Assembly (NCBI RefSeq): GCF_010104355.1
Contig: NZ_CP044974.1
Span: forward strand, 40,809-104,808
DNA: 64,000 bases
Origin: Hydrogenophaga sp. PBL-H3
Lineage (GTDB): Bacteria > Pseudomonadota > Gammaproteobacteria > Burkholderiales > Burkholderiaceae_C
Direction: 5' to 3'
Shown here: piece after piece, positions 28,201-35,419 of the stretch
Layout of the letters: every line of letters begins with the position of its first letter
Numbering within the stretch: position 1 is the first letter of the stretch
The notes under the pieces: generated by a model
Seen by the model: the letters and a program-made list of their open reading frames with translations, nothing else
The model's database searches: none
What the model was told of the DNA's origin: nothing
Translations under genes and position numbers: made by a program

Positions 28201-28469
28201 AAGATTGCGCCCACCAGGCTGGAGAGCATCAACTTGCGGGGTGTGTTTCGCTTCCCGGTTGACCGCTATGCTGACCAAATCCTGCCTTCGCGGCCAAATG
28301 CATCGATAACTGGCACCAATGGATGAAACCGACCACGGTTTGACGCCACGAATCGCAGATTTGAAAGTGAACAGGAAAGTCAATGAAATCAACGATCTAC
28401 CAACACCACCTCCGCGCCAGTGCTAGCTTTTCGTACCGTCACTTATTGCACTGAAAACGAGGAGACCCC
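25265..28469 (+). mobile_element. IS1071 copy B
   Basis: A full-length element of 3,205 bp with both ~110-bp terminal inverted repeats, starting GGGGTCTCCTCGTTTTCAGT and ending in its complement at 28469. It is in direct orientation to copies A and C. Compared with copy C it differs by several single-base insertions or deletions next to short runs. Left flank TAGAT; right flank TCGTC within kfrA. Confidence 0.95.
25410..28326 (+). pseudogene. tnpA: IS1071 transposase, frame broken (or sequencing errors)
   Basis: The same gene as 36100-39015 but with indels: lost bases near 25530 and 25540, extra bases near 27170, 27301, 27422 and 27810, and a lost G near 27911. The frame is broken repeatedly, so no full-length TnpA can be made as written. 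I noticed no substitutions relative to copy C, which is odd for real decay. Confidence 0.85.
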
Positions 28470-28834
28470 TCGTCCAGCTCGCCGGTGAGCTGGTCGGCCA
28501 GCTCTGCGGCTTCCTGGCGCGCTGCTTCCGTCTCCTGGCGCACGGCCTCCAGCGCCTCGCGCTCGGCGGCCAGGCGGTTGTTCGCCATTTCCAGCGCCAC
28601 GGCCCACAAGTCGCCGCCCAGCTCGGCCAGCTTGTCAGTGATCGCCTGCGGTGCCGGCTCGCGGATCGGGGCGGCCTGGCTGGCCTTGCGTGCGCGCCAC
28701 TCGTTCATCGCCTCGCTGATGGTGGTGAAGCTGCCGCTGCCGAGCTGCTTGCGCACGTTCGCCAGCGTGGGGTTCTGGCCGGCCGCGTCCAGTTCGTCGG
28801 CCACCGCAAATATCTGCTCCTTCGAGATCGCCAT
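28470..28834 (-). pseudogene. kfrA: KfrA, N-terminal part, cut by IS1071
   Basis: From ATG 28834 about 121 codons remain. They include the KfrA N-terminal DNA-binding domain (MAISKEQIFAVADELDAAGQ, TLANVRKQLGSGSFTTISEAMNEWR) and the start of the long coiled coil (NNRLAAEREALEAVRQETEAARQEAAELAD). IS1071 copy B cuts the coiled coil. IncP-1 KfrA is a nucleoid-like, autoregulated stability protein of over 300 residues. The missing part is expected on the far side of copy A, outside the window. Confidence 0.88.
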
Positions 28835-28853
28835 GTCGGGCCTCCTTTGGCCG

Positions 28854-28892
28854 GTTGTATGTTGTAGCGTGAAGCATACTACAACATACAAC
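28854..28892. promoter_or_regulatory. KfrA operator, 14-bp perfect inverted repeat
   Basis: GTTGTATGTTGTAG (28854-28867) is exactly inverted at 28879-28892 across an 11-bp spacer, ~20 bp upstream of kfrA. KfrA of IncP plasmids represses its own promoter at such a site. Confidence 0.82.
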
Positions 28893-28904
28893 ACTACGCA
28901 AGCG

Positions 28905-28933
28905 GTTTAGCTGAACTTTTTTTAGCGGCTAAA
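28905..28933. promoter_or_regulatory. KorA and KorB operators upstream of kfrA
   Basis: 28905-28916 is GTTTAGCTGAAC, a one-mismatch KorA operator (consensus GTTTAGCTAAAC). 28921-28933 is TTTAGCGGCTAAA, a perfect KorB operator. Together with the KfrA repeat they put kfrA under triple control. Confidence 0.85.
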
Positions 28934-28941
28934 ACGCGGGC

Positions 28942-28968
28942 AAAAAAAGCCCCGCTCGATGGCGGGGC
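28942..28968 (-). terminator. rho-independent terminator after korB
   Basis: Stem GCCCCGC / GCGGGGC (28949-28955 / 28962-28968) with a 6-base loop, followed on the minus strand by a T7 run (A7 at 28942-28948). It ends the korA-incC-korB transcript ~45 bp past korB. Confidence 0.8.
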
Positions 28969-29012
28969 GATGGGTGGGGGTCGGTGGTCGGCGATGCCCG
29001 GCGCTGGGCGTG

Positions 29013-30062
29013 TCAGCCCTCCAGCAGCGCGACAAGCTGCACGGTGCCAAGGTCGGCCTCGAACTCCTGGCCGTCATCCTCGTATTTGAGCCAGGCCCAG
29101 CCCTCGGCCGGGGGCCGGCGGTTGAGGATCAGCCGTGCCGGCCGGTCGTCGTGCTTGACCTGGATGATGGCCTTCTTGAGCTTGTCGGGGTCGGCCTCCT
29201 TCGGCTCCTTCTTCCCCTTGGCGTCATCATCCTGCGGCCCCTGCTCGCCGTCGCCGGCCTCGGCGTCGGTCTTGCCGGTCAGCGCATCGACGGTGTTGGG
29301 ATCACGGTCGCCGTCCTCGTGACTGCGCTTGTCCTCCAGGAACTCGCGCAGCAGCTTCACCGAGCCGCGCGTCAGCTCCTGGCTGTCGTCGGCCAGCCAG
29401 GCGGCCACCTCGTCGGGGTTCTTCTTGTAGGCCGTCACCAGCTCGTTGATGACAGTCACGTCCTTGCCCCGGCCGCTATTGAACGCCTCGGCAATGGGTT
29501 CGGGCAAGTCCAGCAGCGTGACGTGCTGCGTGACGAAGGCCGGCGACTTGCCGATCTCCTTGGCGATCTCGCCCTTCTTCTTGCCCTTCGCCAGCTCGCG
29601 GCCGATGAAGTCGGCGATCTCACGCGCCGTCAGCTCGTTGCGTTGCAGGTTCTCGATAACCTGGTCGGCCTCGTTGTAGTCGTTGTCGATGAAGGCCGGG
29701 ATCGTGGTCTTGTGCGCCCACTTCGAGCCGCGATAGCGCCGCGCGCCGTGGTTGATGAGGTAGCGCCCCGGTGCGTCCGGGTTCTCGCGCACGCTGATGG
29801 GCGACTTCACGCCGCGCGCTTTGATCGTCTCGCCGATCTCCGCGATGCTCTCCGGCGAGAAGCCGGGGTTGTCGGCCGTGCGCGGCTGGTGCGGGTCTTC
29901 GTCGATCAGGTCAAGCGGCAGCTCCTGCGGGCCTGCGCCGCCGGCGTTGGCCGCCGGCTGCTCGTTCAGCAGGCCGGCCAGGTCGCCCAGCCCGTCCAGG
30001 CCCAGCCCGGACGATTGCGGCTTGTCCTGCTCCTTCTTCTTGGCGTTGGTCTTGGCGCTCAT
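29013..30062 (-). CDS. korB: KorB, global repressor and ParB-type partition protein
   Basis: 349 residues from ATG 30062, overlapping the incC stop by 4 bp. Very close to IncP-1 KorB: LDLIDEDPHQPRTADNPGFS and NHGARRYRGSKW (ParB CTP-binding domain), the helix-turn-helix KKGEIAKEIGKSPAFVTQHV, an acidic linker, and the C-terminal SH3-like dimer domain (RPARLILNRRPPAEGWAWLK). It binds TTTAGCSGCTAAA operators to repress plasmid promoters and works with IncC in partition. Three such operators are visible in this region plus one at kfrA. Confidence 0.95.
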   Translation of the reverse strand: MSAKTNAKKKEQDKPQSSGLGLDGLGDLAGLLNEQPAANAGGAGPQELPLDLIDEDPHQPRTADNPGFSPESIAEIGETIKARGVKSPISVRENPDAPGRYLINHGARRYRGSKWAHKTTIPAFIDNDYNEADQVIENLQRNELTAREIADFIGRELAKGKKKGEIAKEIGKSPAFVTQHVTLLDLPEPIAEAFNSGRGKDVTVINELVTAYKKNPDEVAAWLADDSQELTRGSVKLLREFLEDKRSHEDGDRDPNTVDALTGKTDAEAGDGEQGPQDDDAKGKKEPKEADPDKLKKAIIQVKHDDRPARLILNRRPPAEGWAWLKYEDDGQEFEADLGTVQLVALLEG

Positions 30063-31141
30063 TGCGCGATCTCCATCTTCGTGAACACGTAATCCGCCAG
30101 CGCACGCACCTCCTGGGTGGCCTTCCGCGCGGCGGTCTTCTTGATCTTCCACACCGGCATCTGCTCGCCCAGCGCCTCGGCGATGCTGTCACGCGCGCCG
30201 ATGCTGAACGGCAAGATGAGCTGCGGGTATGCCTGCTGCAACGTCGCCAGGTTGTTGACGTGGCGCGGCTTCCGCGCGTCCACCTTGTTCGGCACCATGC
30301 CGAGGAAGCGCAGCTTGGGGTTCTGCTTGCGCAGGTTGCTGATGACCGCGACCATCTTCTTCATGCCCTGCAAGCTGTACGCCTCCATTTCGATGGGCGA
30401 CAGCATGTAGTCGGCCGTCAGCACGGCCGCCGTCATGGCGACGCCAAGGGAGGGGGCCGTGTCGATCAGGCACACGTCGAAGAACTCGCCCAGCGCGGCC
30501 ACACTGGCCCGCAGCGCGGCGGCCGCCTGGGAAAGCTCCATCTTGTCCAGGTTCGCCAGGTTGGCGTCTGCCGCGATCAGCGCCAGGCCGTCATCCTCCC
30601 GGTCAGCGAACCAGGCGCGCAGCTCGTCGCCGCCGGCGGTGAACATGCGACTGGCGGGATAGCCCGAGTCGTGGCCGGCCAGCGTCCAGCTCGCATTGCC
30701 CTGGGTGTCCAGGTCGATCACTGCAACCCGAAGGCCGCGCTCCTGGAAGTCGAACGCCAGGTGGCAGGTTGCGAACGTCTTGCCTTGACCGCCTTTCTGA
30801 ATTGCCGTGACCAGTGTTTTCATGAGTTGGGTTCCTGTTTCCTCTTTCCCTTGGCGTCGGCTTCCCAACGCTTGACGATGAACGCTTGATGCTCCGGCAG
30901 TACCGCCGTCACCCGCTCGAAGCCCTGCGGGAGCACTTCCCCCGCCACTGCCCACACGCGGCTGACCGCTTGCGATACCGCCCCCTTGGTCAGCCCCAGC
31001 GAGGCCACAAACTCGGCCTGGGGCCTTCCATCGACCAGCACGCCGCGCGCTATGTCGATGGTCTGTTGCCCGATCTCCAGGCCCTTGATCGCCGCCTGGA
31101 ATTGGGCTTCGGTTAGCCGTTTCTTCATGGAGAACACCCAT
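30059..31141 (-). CDS. incC: IncC, ParA-type partition ATPase (two start forms)
   Basis: The long frame (IncC1, 360 residues from 31141) starts upstream of korA and runs through it in another frame. An internal ATG at 30823 gives IncC2 of 254 residues (MKTLVTAIQKGGQGKT). The deviant Walker A is QKGGQGKTFA and the downstream motif VCLIDTAPSLGVAMTA. IncP-1 IncC has the same two forms. IncC potentiates KorB repression and drives partition. The IncC1-only part is Gly/Arg-rich because it overlaps korA out of frame. Confidence 0.93.
   Translation of the reverse strand: MGVLHEETANRSPIPGGDQGPGDRATDHRHSARRAGRWKAPGRVCGLAGADQGGGIASGQPRVGSGGGSAPAGLRAGDGGTAGASSVHRQALGSRRQGKEETGTQLMKTLVTAIQKGGQGKTFATCHLAFDFQERGLRVAVIDLDTQGNASWTLAGHDSGYPASRMFTAGGDELRAWFADREDDGLALIAADANLANLDKMELSQAAAALRASVAALGEFFDVCLIDTAPSLGVAMTAAVLTADYMLSPIEMEAYSLQGMKKMVAVISNLRKQNPKLRFLGMVPNKVDARKPRHVNNLATLQQAYPQLILPFSIGARDSIAEALGEQMPVWKIKKTAARKATQEVRALADYVFTKMEIAQ
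30820..31128 (-). CDS. korA: KorA transcriptional repressor
   Basis: 102 residues from ATG 31128. The helix-turn-helix (QAEFVASLGLTKGAVSQAVSRVW) matches the IncP-1 TrfB/KorA family, and the C-terminal dimer arm (ERVTAVLPEHQAFIVKRWEADAKGK) is present. It represses promoters bearing GTTTAGCTAAAC, including its own (31202-31213). It overlaps incC, which begins just upstream in another frame. Confidence 0.95.
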   Translation of the reverse strand: MKKRLTEAQFQAAIKGLEIGQQTIDIARGVLVDGRPQAEFVASLGLTKGAVSQAVSRVWAVAGEVLPQGFERVTAVLPEHQAFIVKRWEADAKGKRKQEPNS

Positions 31142-31200
31142 ATAAACTCCACACCCGGTTGTTGAACAAAAGGCGGTGCCAGCCGCCGACCATGTGCAGA

Positions 31201-31246
31201 AGTTTAGCTAAACTCGCCGCCCGCGTCAAGCGTTTTAGCGGCTAAA
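31201..31246 (-). promoter_or_regulatory. korAp: korA-incC-korB promoter with KorA and KorB operators
   Basis: On the minus strand: -35 TTGACG (31224-31229), 17-bp spacer, -10 TAAACT (31201-31206). The perfect KorA operator GTTTAGCTAAAC (31202-31213) covers the -10. The perfect KorB operator TTTAGCGGCTAAA (31234-31246) lies just upstream of the -35 and also contains the kleF stop. This is the classic autoregulated IncP trfB/korA promoter layout. Confidence 0.92.
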
Positions 31247-31564
31247 AATGGGCGCGTGATCTTCTTTCTTGGCGTTCAACCTGGCCGCGTCAGCGGCACT
31301 CATGAAGAACGTCATCAGCGGGCCGACCGTGCGGCTCGAACCGTTGGCAAAGCACACGTCGAACTGACCGCCGGCGGTGTGCGGATCGACGCCTTCCACC
31401 AGTCGCCAGGGGTCAAGGCCCCATTCCTCGGATTGCGCGCTGTACCAATAGGCCGGCGCATCGCCGTTCAAGTCGCTGGCCGCGTACTCGCGCACCAGGA
31501 CGGCCACCCGGCCGGTGTTCGGCTCCACGAATCCCGGCGGGTAGGGTAGGGTCTGTTTTTTCAT
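31235..31564 (-). CDS. kleF: KleF
   Basis: 109 residues, close to IncP-1 KleF (MKKQTLPYPPGFVEPNTGRVAVLVREY). Function unknown; part of the Kor-regulated kle stability/host-range operon. Its stop lies inside the KorB operator of the korA promoter. It starts one base beyond the kleE stop (31566), so the two are coupled. Confidence 0.9.
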   Translation of the reverse strand: MKKQTLPYPPGFVEPNTGRVAVLVREYAASDLNGDAPAYWYSAQSEEWGLDPWRLVEGVDPHTAGGQFDVCFANGSSRTVGPLMTFFMSAADAARLNAKKEDHAPIFSR

Positions 31565-31565
31565 G

Positions 31566-31892
31566 TCAAAGCCCCTTCGGCTTGTAGATCGAAACGAAGT
31601 AGGTGATCGCGGTCAGCACCGCGAAGTACGCCAGGAACGACCAACCGGCATACACGCCAGGCGTGTTCCAGTGGTAGAGCATCCGCACGAACTGGAAGAA
31701 GGTGGCAATCGACAGCACCCACTTGAGGATCGGCCAGACCAGCACGGTCGCCACCCATACGAACTTGACCAGGCCGGCCAGCAGGCCAGCACCGGGGGCC
31801 TTGTTGGGGGCAGCAGACGCGGCGGCAGGCTCCACCGGCGCGGGCGCGGCGGGCTGCTCGATCTCCTTGGGGAACTTGATGATGTTGGACAT
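31566..31892 (-). CDS. kleE: KleE, small membrane protein
   Basis: 108 residues from ATG 31892 (MSNIIKFPKEIEQP). A proline/alanine-rich linker is followed by two hydrophobic segments (LLAGLVKFVWVATVLVWPILKWVL and WSFLAYFAVLTAITYFV), so it is predicted in the inner membrane. Matches the IncP-1 KleE family; biochemical role unknown. Confidence 0.9.
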   Translation of the reverse strand: MSNIIKFPKEIEQPAAPAPVEPAAASAAPNKAPGAGLLAGLVKFVWVATVLVWPILKWVLSIATFFQFVRMLYHWNTPGVYAGWSFLAYFAVLTAITYFVSIYKPKGL

Positions 31893-31978
31893 AGCTTGAC
31901 CCTCCACGCGCTTACGTGTTGAATGCTGGGTGCTCCCACTCGGAAGCATGGTTACGGTGTGCCAGCACCAGGCCAAGC

Positions 31979-31998
31979 GCCCCGGATCACTCCGGGGC
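31979..31998. other. hairpin in the kleA-kleE gap
   Basis: Perfect 8-bp stem GCCCCGGA / TCCGGGGC with a TCAC loop. There is no T tract on the minus strand, so it is not a clear terminator; it may attenuate transcription or stabilise mRNA between kleA and kleE. Confidence 0.5.
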
Positions 31999-32100
31999 GT
32001 TCCTCCACCTGGGGCCGCCCTTGATCTTGCCTCGGCTCACGCAATACTCCTTCTTGGCGTCCTCGATAGGCCCGGCCGTTGCCGACCGGGCCATGTGCTC

Positions 32101-32337
32101 TTACCAGCCGGCCCGGCGCTTGGCCTGCTCGACGGCTTCCATCGACCAATGGCCCTTGGCCTGCCCCTCCAGGGAGCATCCGGCGAAGTACGCCTTGCCG
32201 CGCAGTTCCTCGGCTTTGCACACCAGCTCGGCCGCCTCGGCCATCATGGCCGCGATCTCGTCACGGCGGGCCGGGAAGTCGGTCGCTGCCGCGCCCTCCA
32301 GCTCGTCAATCCAGGGCATAATCTTGTTGTCGCTCAT
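32101..32337 (-). CDS. kleA: KleA
   Basis: 78 residues from ATG 32337 (MSDNKIMPWIDELEGAA). Almost entirely helical (RRDEIAAMMAEAAELVCKAEEL), as known for KleA of IncP-1, a helical-hairpin protein of the stability operon. First gene after the triple-operator promoter at 32389-32479. Confidence 0.92.
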   Translation of the reverse strand: MSDNKIMPWIDELEGAAATDFPARRDEIAAMMAEAAELVCKAEELRGKAYFAGCSLEGQAKGHWSMEAVEQAKRRAGW

Positions 32338-32388
32338 CGGACTTTCTCCGGTAGTTGACCTGGGCAATGTGCCCGGCCTTCAAGTGCT

Positions 32389-32479
32389 ATATTAGGGCAA
32401 AATGCCCTAACCTGTCAAGCACTTTAGCTAAACTTTTTTCGCTTTACCGGAATCCGAAGGCTAAACTTTAGCCGCTAAA
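32389..32479 (-). promoter_or_regulatory. kleAp: kleA promoter with KorC, KorA and KorB operators
   Basis: Minus strand: -35 TTGACA (32413-32418), 18-bp spacer, -10 TAATAT (32389-32394). The KorC operator TAGGGCAAAATGCCCTA (32393-32409) lies between the two boxes and touches the -10. The KorA site CTTTAGCTAAAC is 32422-32433 and the KorB site TTTAGCCGCTAAA 32467-32479, both upstream. It is a near duplicate of the klcA promoter. Confidence 0.92.
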
Positions 32480-32494
32480 ACCTTTCCCTTGGCG

Positions 32495-32752
32495 TCAATC
32501 CTCTTTCCAGATCACGCCCAGCCCGGCCTGGTCGCACAGGATCGCCCATGCCGCATAGGGAATCGGGGTGTCCTCGCCGATCCAGCGGCGGATCGTGCGG
32601 TCGCCCTTCGCGCCCAGCCCCAGCGCCTTCGCGGCCTTGCTGCCGCTGAACCCGGCCAGGCGCAGCACCTCTCGGACTTCCTCGCCGGTCGGTTGCGCCC
32701 AGCGTTCGGCCGGCTTCAAGCACTCCAGCCGGATATTGGCGTCGTTCGTCAT
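32495..32752 (-). CDS. korC: KorC transcriptional repressor
   Basis: 85 residues (MTNDANIRLECLKPAERWAQ). Helix-turn-helix EVREVLRLAGFSGSKAAKALGLGAKGDRTIRRWIG. Close to IncP-1 KorC, which represses klcA and kleA through TAGGGCA-type operators; one lies at 32393-32409 and one at 34736-34752, so it represses its own operon as well. Confidence 0.95.
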   Translation of the reverse strand: MTNDANIRLECLKPAERWAQPTGEEVREVLRLAGFSGSKAAKALGLGAKGDRTIRRWIGEDTPIPYAAWAILCDQAGLGVIWKED

Positions 32753-32768
32753 TCGTTCGTTCTCCTGG

Positions 32769-33977
32769 TCAAGTGATAAGCCGCAACTGGTCGAAGCCGT
32801 AGATCGACTGGATGCAGCTCGGGTCTGAATCGACCACGCGCCGGCCTGCGCGATTGGTCTTGTACGTTACCGGCCTGTCGTCGTGCGCCCACACCTGGCG
32901 GGTGTCGGGATGCACCTTCACGATGATGATGCGCTTGCCGATGTAGCGGTCGAAAACCGGGTGATGGACGCTCACGATCTCGCACCGCTGGCCGGGCTTG
33001 AACTCCACCAGGTCGGCCGGGCCTCCATCGCCATTCCTGGCGATGCTGCAGGTTGCCGCGCTCGCTCGCGGCATCGTTGTTTCCGGCGATACAGGCCCGC
33101 CCTCGCCCGGCTCGGCATCGTCGGCTTTGACGATGCTGCAGGTCATCGTCGTTTCTGGCGATGCGGGATCTCGCTCCGGGCCTGCGCCGGTGATTTTTCC
33201 CTTGGCGTCCAACCCGGCGGCCCTGGCCGCCTTGATCCTGGTCGCGGCCTCGGCCGCCCAGCGCCTGGCGATGAAGGCCCGATGCGAGGGCAGCACCACA
33301 TCGACCAGGACGAACCCCGGCGGCACCAGGACGGTCGCCGGTGCGCGCCGCGCCGGCGGCTCCAAGCCGGCCAGCCAAGCGGGCAGGGGAGCATCGGCCA
33401 GGCGGTCGCGGTAGCTGGCCTCGACCATCACCGGGCGCTTCTTCTCGGCTCGCTGCGCAGCCAGGATGCCGCGCGCAACCTCGTCCACCGTCATGCAGCC
33501 CTGCGCCGTGTCGAAGTGCGAGCGGTAGCCCGTTTCGGAGATAAACGGCCTGTCCAGGTCGATGACGTGGAACTGGAAGTGGGCACCCAGCGGCCCGCCG
33601 TAGCCGGCCTCGTACTCCACCAGGGCGCGCATGTCGCCATCCGCGACCAGGAACTGGCCGCGCTGGCCCCACAAGGGCACGTCGCCAGGCACCGCCGCGC
33701 AATGGCGCTCGATGACCTGGCCGGGCGCGTCGTGGTCGGCCATGCTGCCCACGTGCGTTCCGCCGTTCATCTTCCAGATGACGGCCTCGTATCGGTCGCT
33801 GGCCGCCTCGGCGGCCGCACCGTCACCGCGCATGATCGCCGCGTCGATCTCCACCACGGCCGCCACGGCGGCGGCCAGCAGCTCGTCGCGGTCGGTGGGC
33901 AGCTCGGCCAGCAGCTCGGCCGCCGGCGCGTTCCAGTCCTGGCCCGGCTGGGCCGGCGTCTTGCGTTTCTTCGCCAT
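32769..33977 (-). CDS. klcB: KlcB
   Basis: 402 residues from ATG 33977 (MAKKRKTPAQPGQDWNAPAA). Matches IncP-1 KlcB; no known catalytic motif. It has an acidic helical N-terminal half and a basic C-terminal part with a KOW-like stretch (FKPGQRCEIVSVHHPVFDRYIGKR). The middle contains a region of repeated SPETT/CSI units (GPERDPASPETTMTCSIV and GPVSPETTMPRASAATCSIA). Part of the Kor-regulated klc operon; role in host range inferred only. Confidence 0.88.
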   Translation of the reverse strand: MAKKRKTPAQPGQDWNAPAAELLAELPTDRDELLAAAVAAVVEIDAAIMRGDGAAAEAASDRYEAVIWKMNGGTHVGSMADHDAPGQVIERHCAAVPGDVPLWGQRGQFLVADGDMRALVEYEAGYGGPLGAHFQFHVIDLDRPFISETGYRSHFDTAQGCMTVDEVARGILAAQRAEKKRPVMVEASYRDRLADAPLPAWLAGLEPPARRAPATVLVPPGFVLVDVVLPSHRAFIARRWAAEAATRIKAARAAGLDAKGKITGAGPERDPASPETTMTCSIVKADDAEPGEGGPVSPETTMPRASAATCSIARNGDGGPADLVEFKPGQRCEIVSVHHPVFDRYIGKRIIIVKVHPDTRQVWAHDDRPVTYKTNRAGRRVVDSDPSCIQSIYGFDQLRLIT

Positions 33978-33988
33978 CGGCCGGCCCC

Positions 33989-34207
33989 TCAAGTGTCAGC
34001 ACGCCGCCACGCGATCACGTCGCGGGCTTCGTAGCCGTGGCGCTTGCAGTCGTCGCAGAATCCCGAGCTGAACCCCTTGTGGTTCGTGCCGATCCATGCG
34101 GCCGGCTTGCCGCATTCGTGGCCGTAGGTGCCCGGCTCGGCGTTGTGGCACTTGCCGTCCGTCGCGTAGCTGTTCGTCGGTGCCTGGGGAGCGTTGTTCC
34201 TGGTCAT
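33989..34207 (-). CDS. small conserved klc-operon protein, 72 aa
   Basis: From ATG 34207 (MTRNNAPQAPTNSYATDGK). Contains paired cysteines: CHNAEPGTYGHECGKPA and FCDDCKRHGYE, a likely small zinc-binding fold. It lies between klcA and klcB with short gaps. Its stop codon is the TGA of an IncP-type iteron motif (TGACACTTGAGGGGC on the minus strand, 33984-33998). Confidence 0.75.
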   Translation of the reverse strand: MTRNNAPQAPTNSYATDGKCHNAEPGTYGHECGKPAAWIGTNHKGFSSGFCDDCKRHGYEARDVIAWRRADT

Positions 34208-34251
34208 GGTCGCCTCCTGGAAGCCCCGGCCGAAGCCGGGGCCGCCCCTCA

Positions 34252-34680
34252 TCAGTCAATAGCCCGGTAGATCGCGGCCGCCTCGGCGTGGCTGGCTGCG
34301 AAGCCGCGCAGGAAGTGATAGCGGTCGATCAGGGCATCGCCGGCGTCCGTGTCGGCGGCCTCGGCCGCGAGCTGACCCAGCGCGAACAGGGTTGCGACAA
34401 TGCCGGCGGCGTCGGCCGACAACTCGCCTCGGAAGCCGTTGCCGTCCACCTCGATCTCCAGGCGGTCGGCCAGGTCGGGGGCCATGTAAAAACCGCCGTC
34501 CGACAAGGTGTAGTAGTGCCAATACGCGCCGCTGTAGCGTTCGCAGAGCCGGCGAAGCCAGGCATACACCAGGGCCTCGCCGCGCATCATCAGACGCGGG
34601 CCGAAGTAGGCGGGCAGGAAGTCGAGGCGCTGGGCCTCGGCGACCAGGGAAGCGGTAACGGGTTGCTCTTGGGTGTTCAT
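34252..34680 (-). CDS. klcA: KlcA, ArdB-family antirestriction protein
   Basis: 142 residues (MNTQEQPVTASLVAEAQRLD), very close to RK2 KlcA. ArdB/KlcA proteins block type I restriction in vivo and help the plasmid enter new hosts. The conserved core is FLPAYFGPRLMMRGEALVYAWLRRLCERYSGAYWHYYTLSDGG. First gene of the klc operon, under the KorA/KorB/KorC promoter upstream. Confidence 0.95.
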   Translation of the reverse strand: MNTQEQPVTASLVAEAQRLDFLPAYFGPRLMMRGEALVYAWLRRLCERYSGAYWHYYTLSDGGFYMAPDLADRLEIEVDGNGFRGELSADAAGIVATLFALGQLAAEAADTDAGDALIDRYHFLRGFAASHAEAAAIYRAID

Positions 34681-34731
34681 CGGACTTTCTCCGGTAGTTG
34701 ACCTGGGCGAAATGCCCGGCCTTCAAGTGCT

Positions 34732-34790
34732 ATATTAGGGCAAAATGTCCTAATCGTCAAGCACTTTAGCTAAACGTTTTAGCCGCTAAA
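34732..34790 (-). promoter_or_regulatory. klcAp: klcA promoter with KorC, KorA and KorB operators
   Basis: Minus strand: -35 TTGACG (34755-34760), 17-bp spacer, -10 TAATAT (34732-34737). KorC site TAGGGCAAAATGTCCTA (34736-34752, one base off symmetry), KorA site CTTTAGCTAAAC (34764-34775), KorB site TTTAGCCGCTAAA (34778-34790). KorA and KorB sites are only 2 bp apart here, against 33 bp at kleA. Confidence 0.92.
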
Positions 34791-34813
34791 CCTTGCCCTT
34801 TCCCTTGGCGTGC

Positions 34814-34826
34814 ATTACAATGTAAT
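34814..34826. promoter_or_regulatory. palindromic operator of the relB-yafQ pair
   Basis: ATTACAATGTAAT, a perfect 13-bp palindrome, lies ~27 bp before the antitoxin ATG. DinJ/RelB-type antitoxins bind such sites to autoregulate. Confidence 0.7.
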
Positions 34827-34852
34827 TCACGAACCCAACCGGAGAACCAATC

Positions 34853-35116
34853 ATGGCTGCAAACCAGCTCGTACAAACGCGCATCGACGGCGCGATCAAG
34901 GAAGAAGCGGCGGCCGTCCTGGCCGCGATGGGCCTTACCGTGTCCGACGCGGTGCGGCTGCTGCTCACGAAGGTGGCCCAGGACAAGGCGCTGCCCTTCG
35001 AGCCGCTGATTCCGAACGCCACCACCATCGAGGCGATGAAGGAAGCCCGCAAGGGCAAGCTGCCGCGCTTCGCCACCGTCAACGATCTGATGGCCGATCT
35101 GCATGCGGCAGATTGA
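34853..35116 (+). CDS. relB: RelB/DinJ-family antitoxin
   Basis: 87 residues (MAANQLVQTRIDGAIKEEAA). N-terminal ribbon-helix-helix (QTRIDGAIKEEAAAVLAAMGLTVSDAVRLLLTKVAQDK), then a toxin-binding tail (MKEARKGKLPRFATVNDLMADL). It overlaps the toxin frame by 14 bp, so it is translationally coupled. Located between klcA and the oriV remnant, as seen in IncP-1 plasmids carrying an added stability module. Confidence 0.92.
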   Translation: MAANQLVQTRIDGAIKEEAAAVLAAMGLTVSDAVRLLLTKVAQDKALPFEPLIPNATTIEAMKEARKGKLPRFATVNDLMADLHAAD

Positions 35117-35384
35117 GCGCACCGGCCAGTTCAAGCGCGACTACAAGCGCGAGGCGAAAGGGCAGCACCGGGCCACGCTCGACGCCGACCTGGTGCCCGT
35201 CCTGGTCGCGCTCGCCGACGACCAGCCGCTGGAACCTCGGCACCGCGACCACGCGCTGACCGGGGACTGGAAGGATCACCGGGATTGCCACGTCAAGCCC
35301 GACCTGGTGCTGATCTACCAGAAGCCCGACGCCGACACGCTGCGCCTGGTGCGCCTCGGCTCTCACTCCGAACTCGGCTTGTGA
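35103..35384 (+). CDS. relE: YafQ/RelE-family mRNA-interferase toxin
   Basis: 93 residues. RelE/YafQ fold: IERTGQFKRDYKREAKG, then DHALTGDWKDHRDCHVKPDLVLIYQK and LRLVRLGSHSELGL. YafQ-type residues visible are the His in DCHVKPDLVLIY and the near-C-terminal Ser-His (GSHSEL). Cleaves mRNA on the ribosome; neutralised by the upstream antitoxin. Confidence 0.9.
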   Translation: MRQIERTGQFKRDYKREAKGQHRATLDADLVPVLVALADDQPLEPRHRDHALTGDWKDHRDCHVKPDLVLIYQKPDADTLRLVRLGSHSELGL

Positions 35385-35419
35385 TCGGCGCGGGCCTGGC
35401 CCCGCGTCTCACGTTTCAT

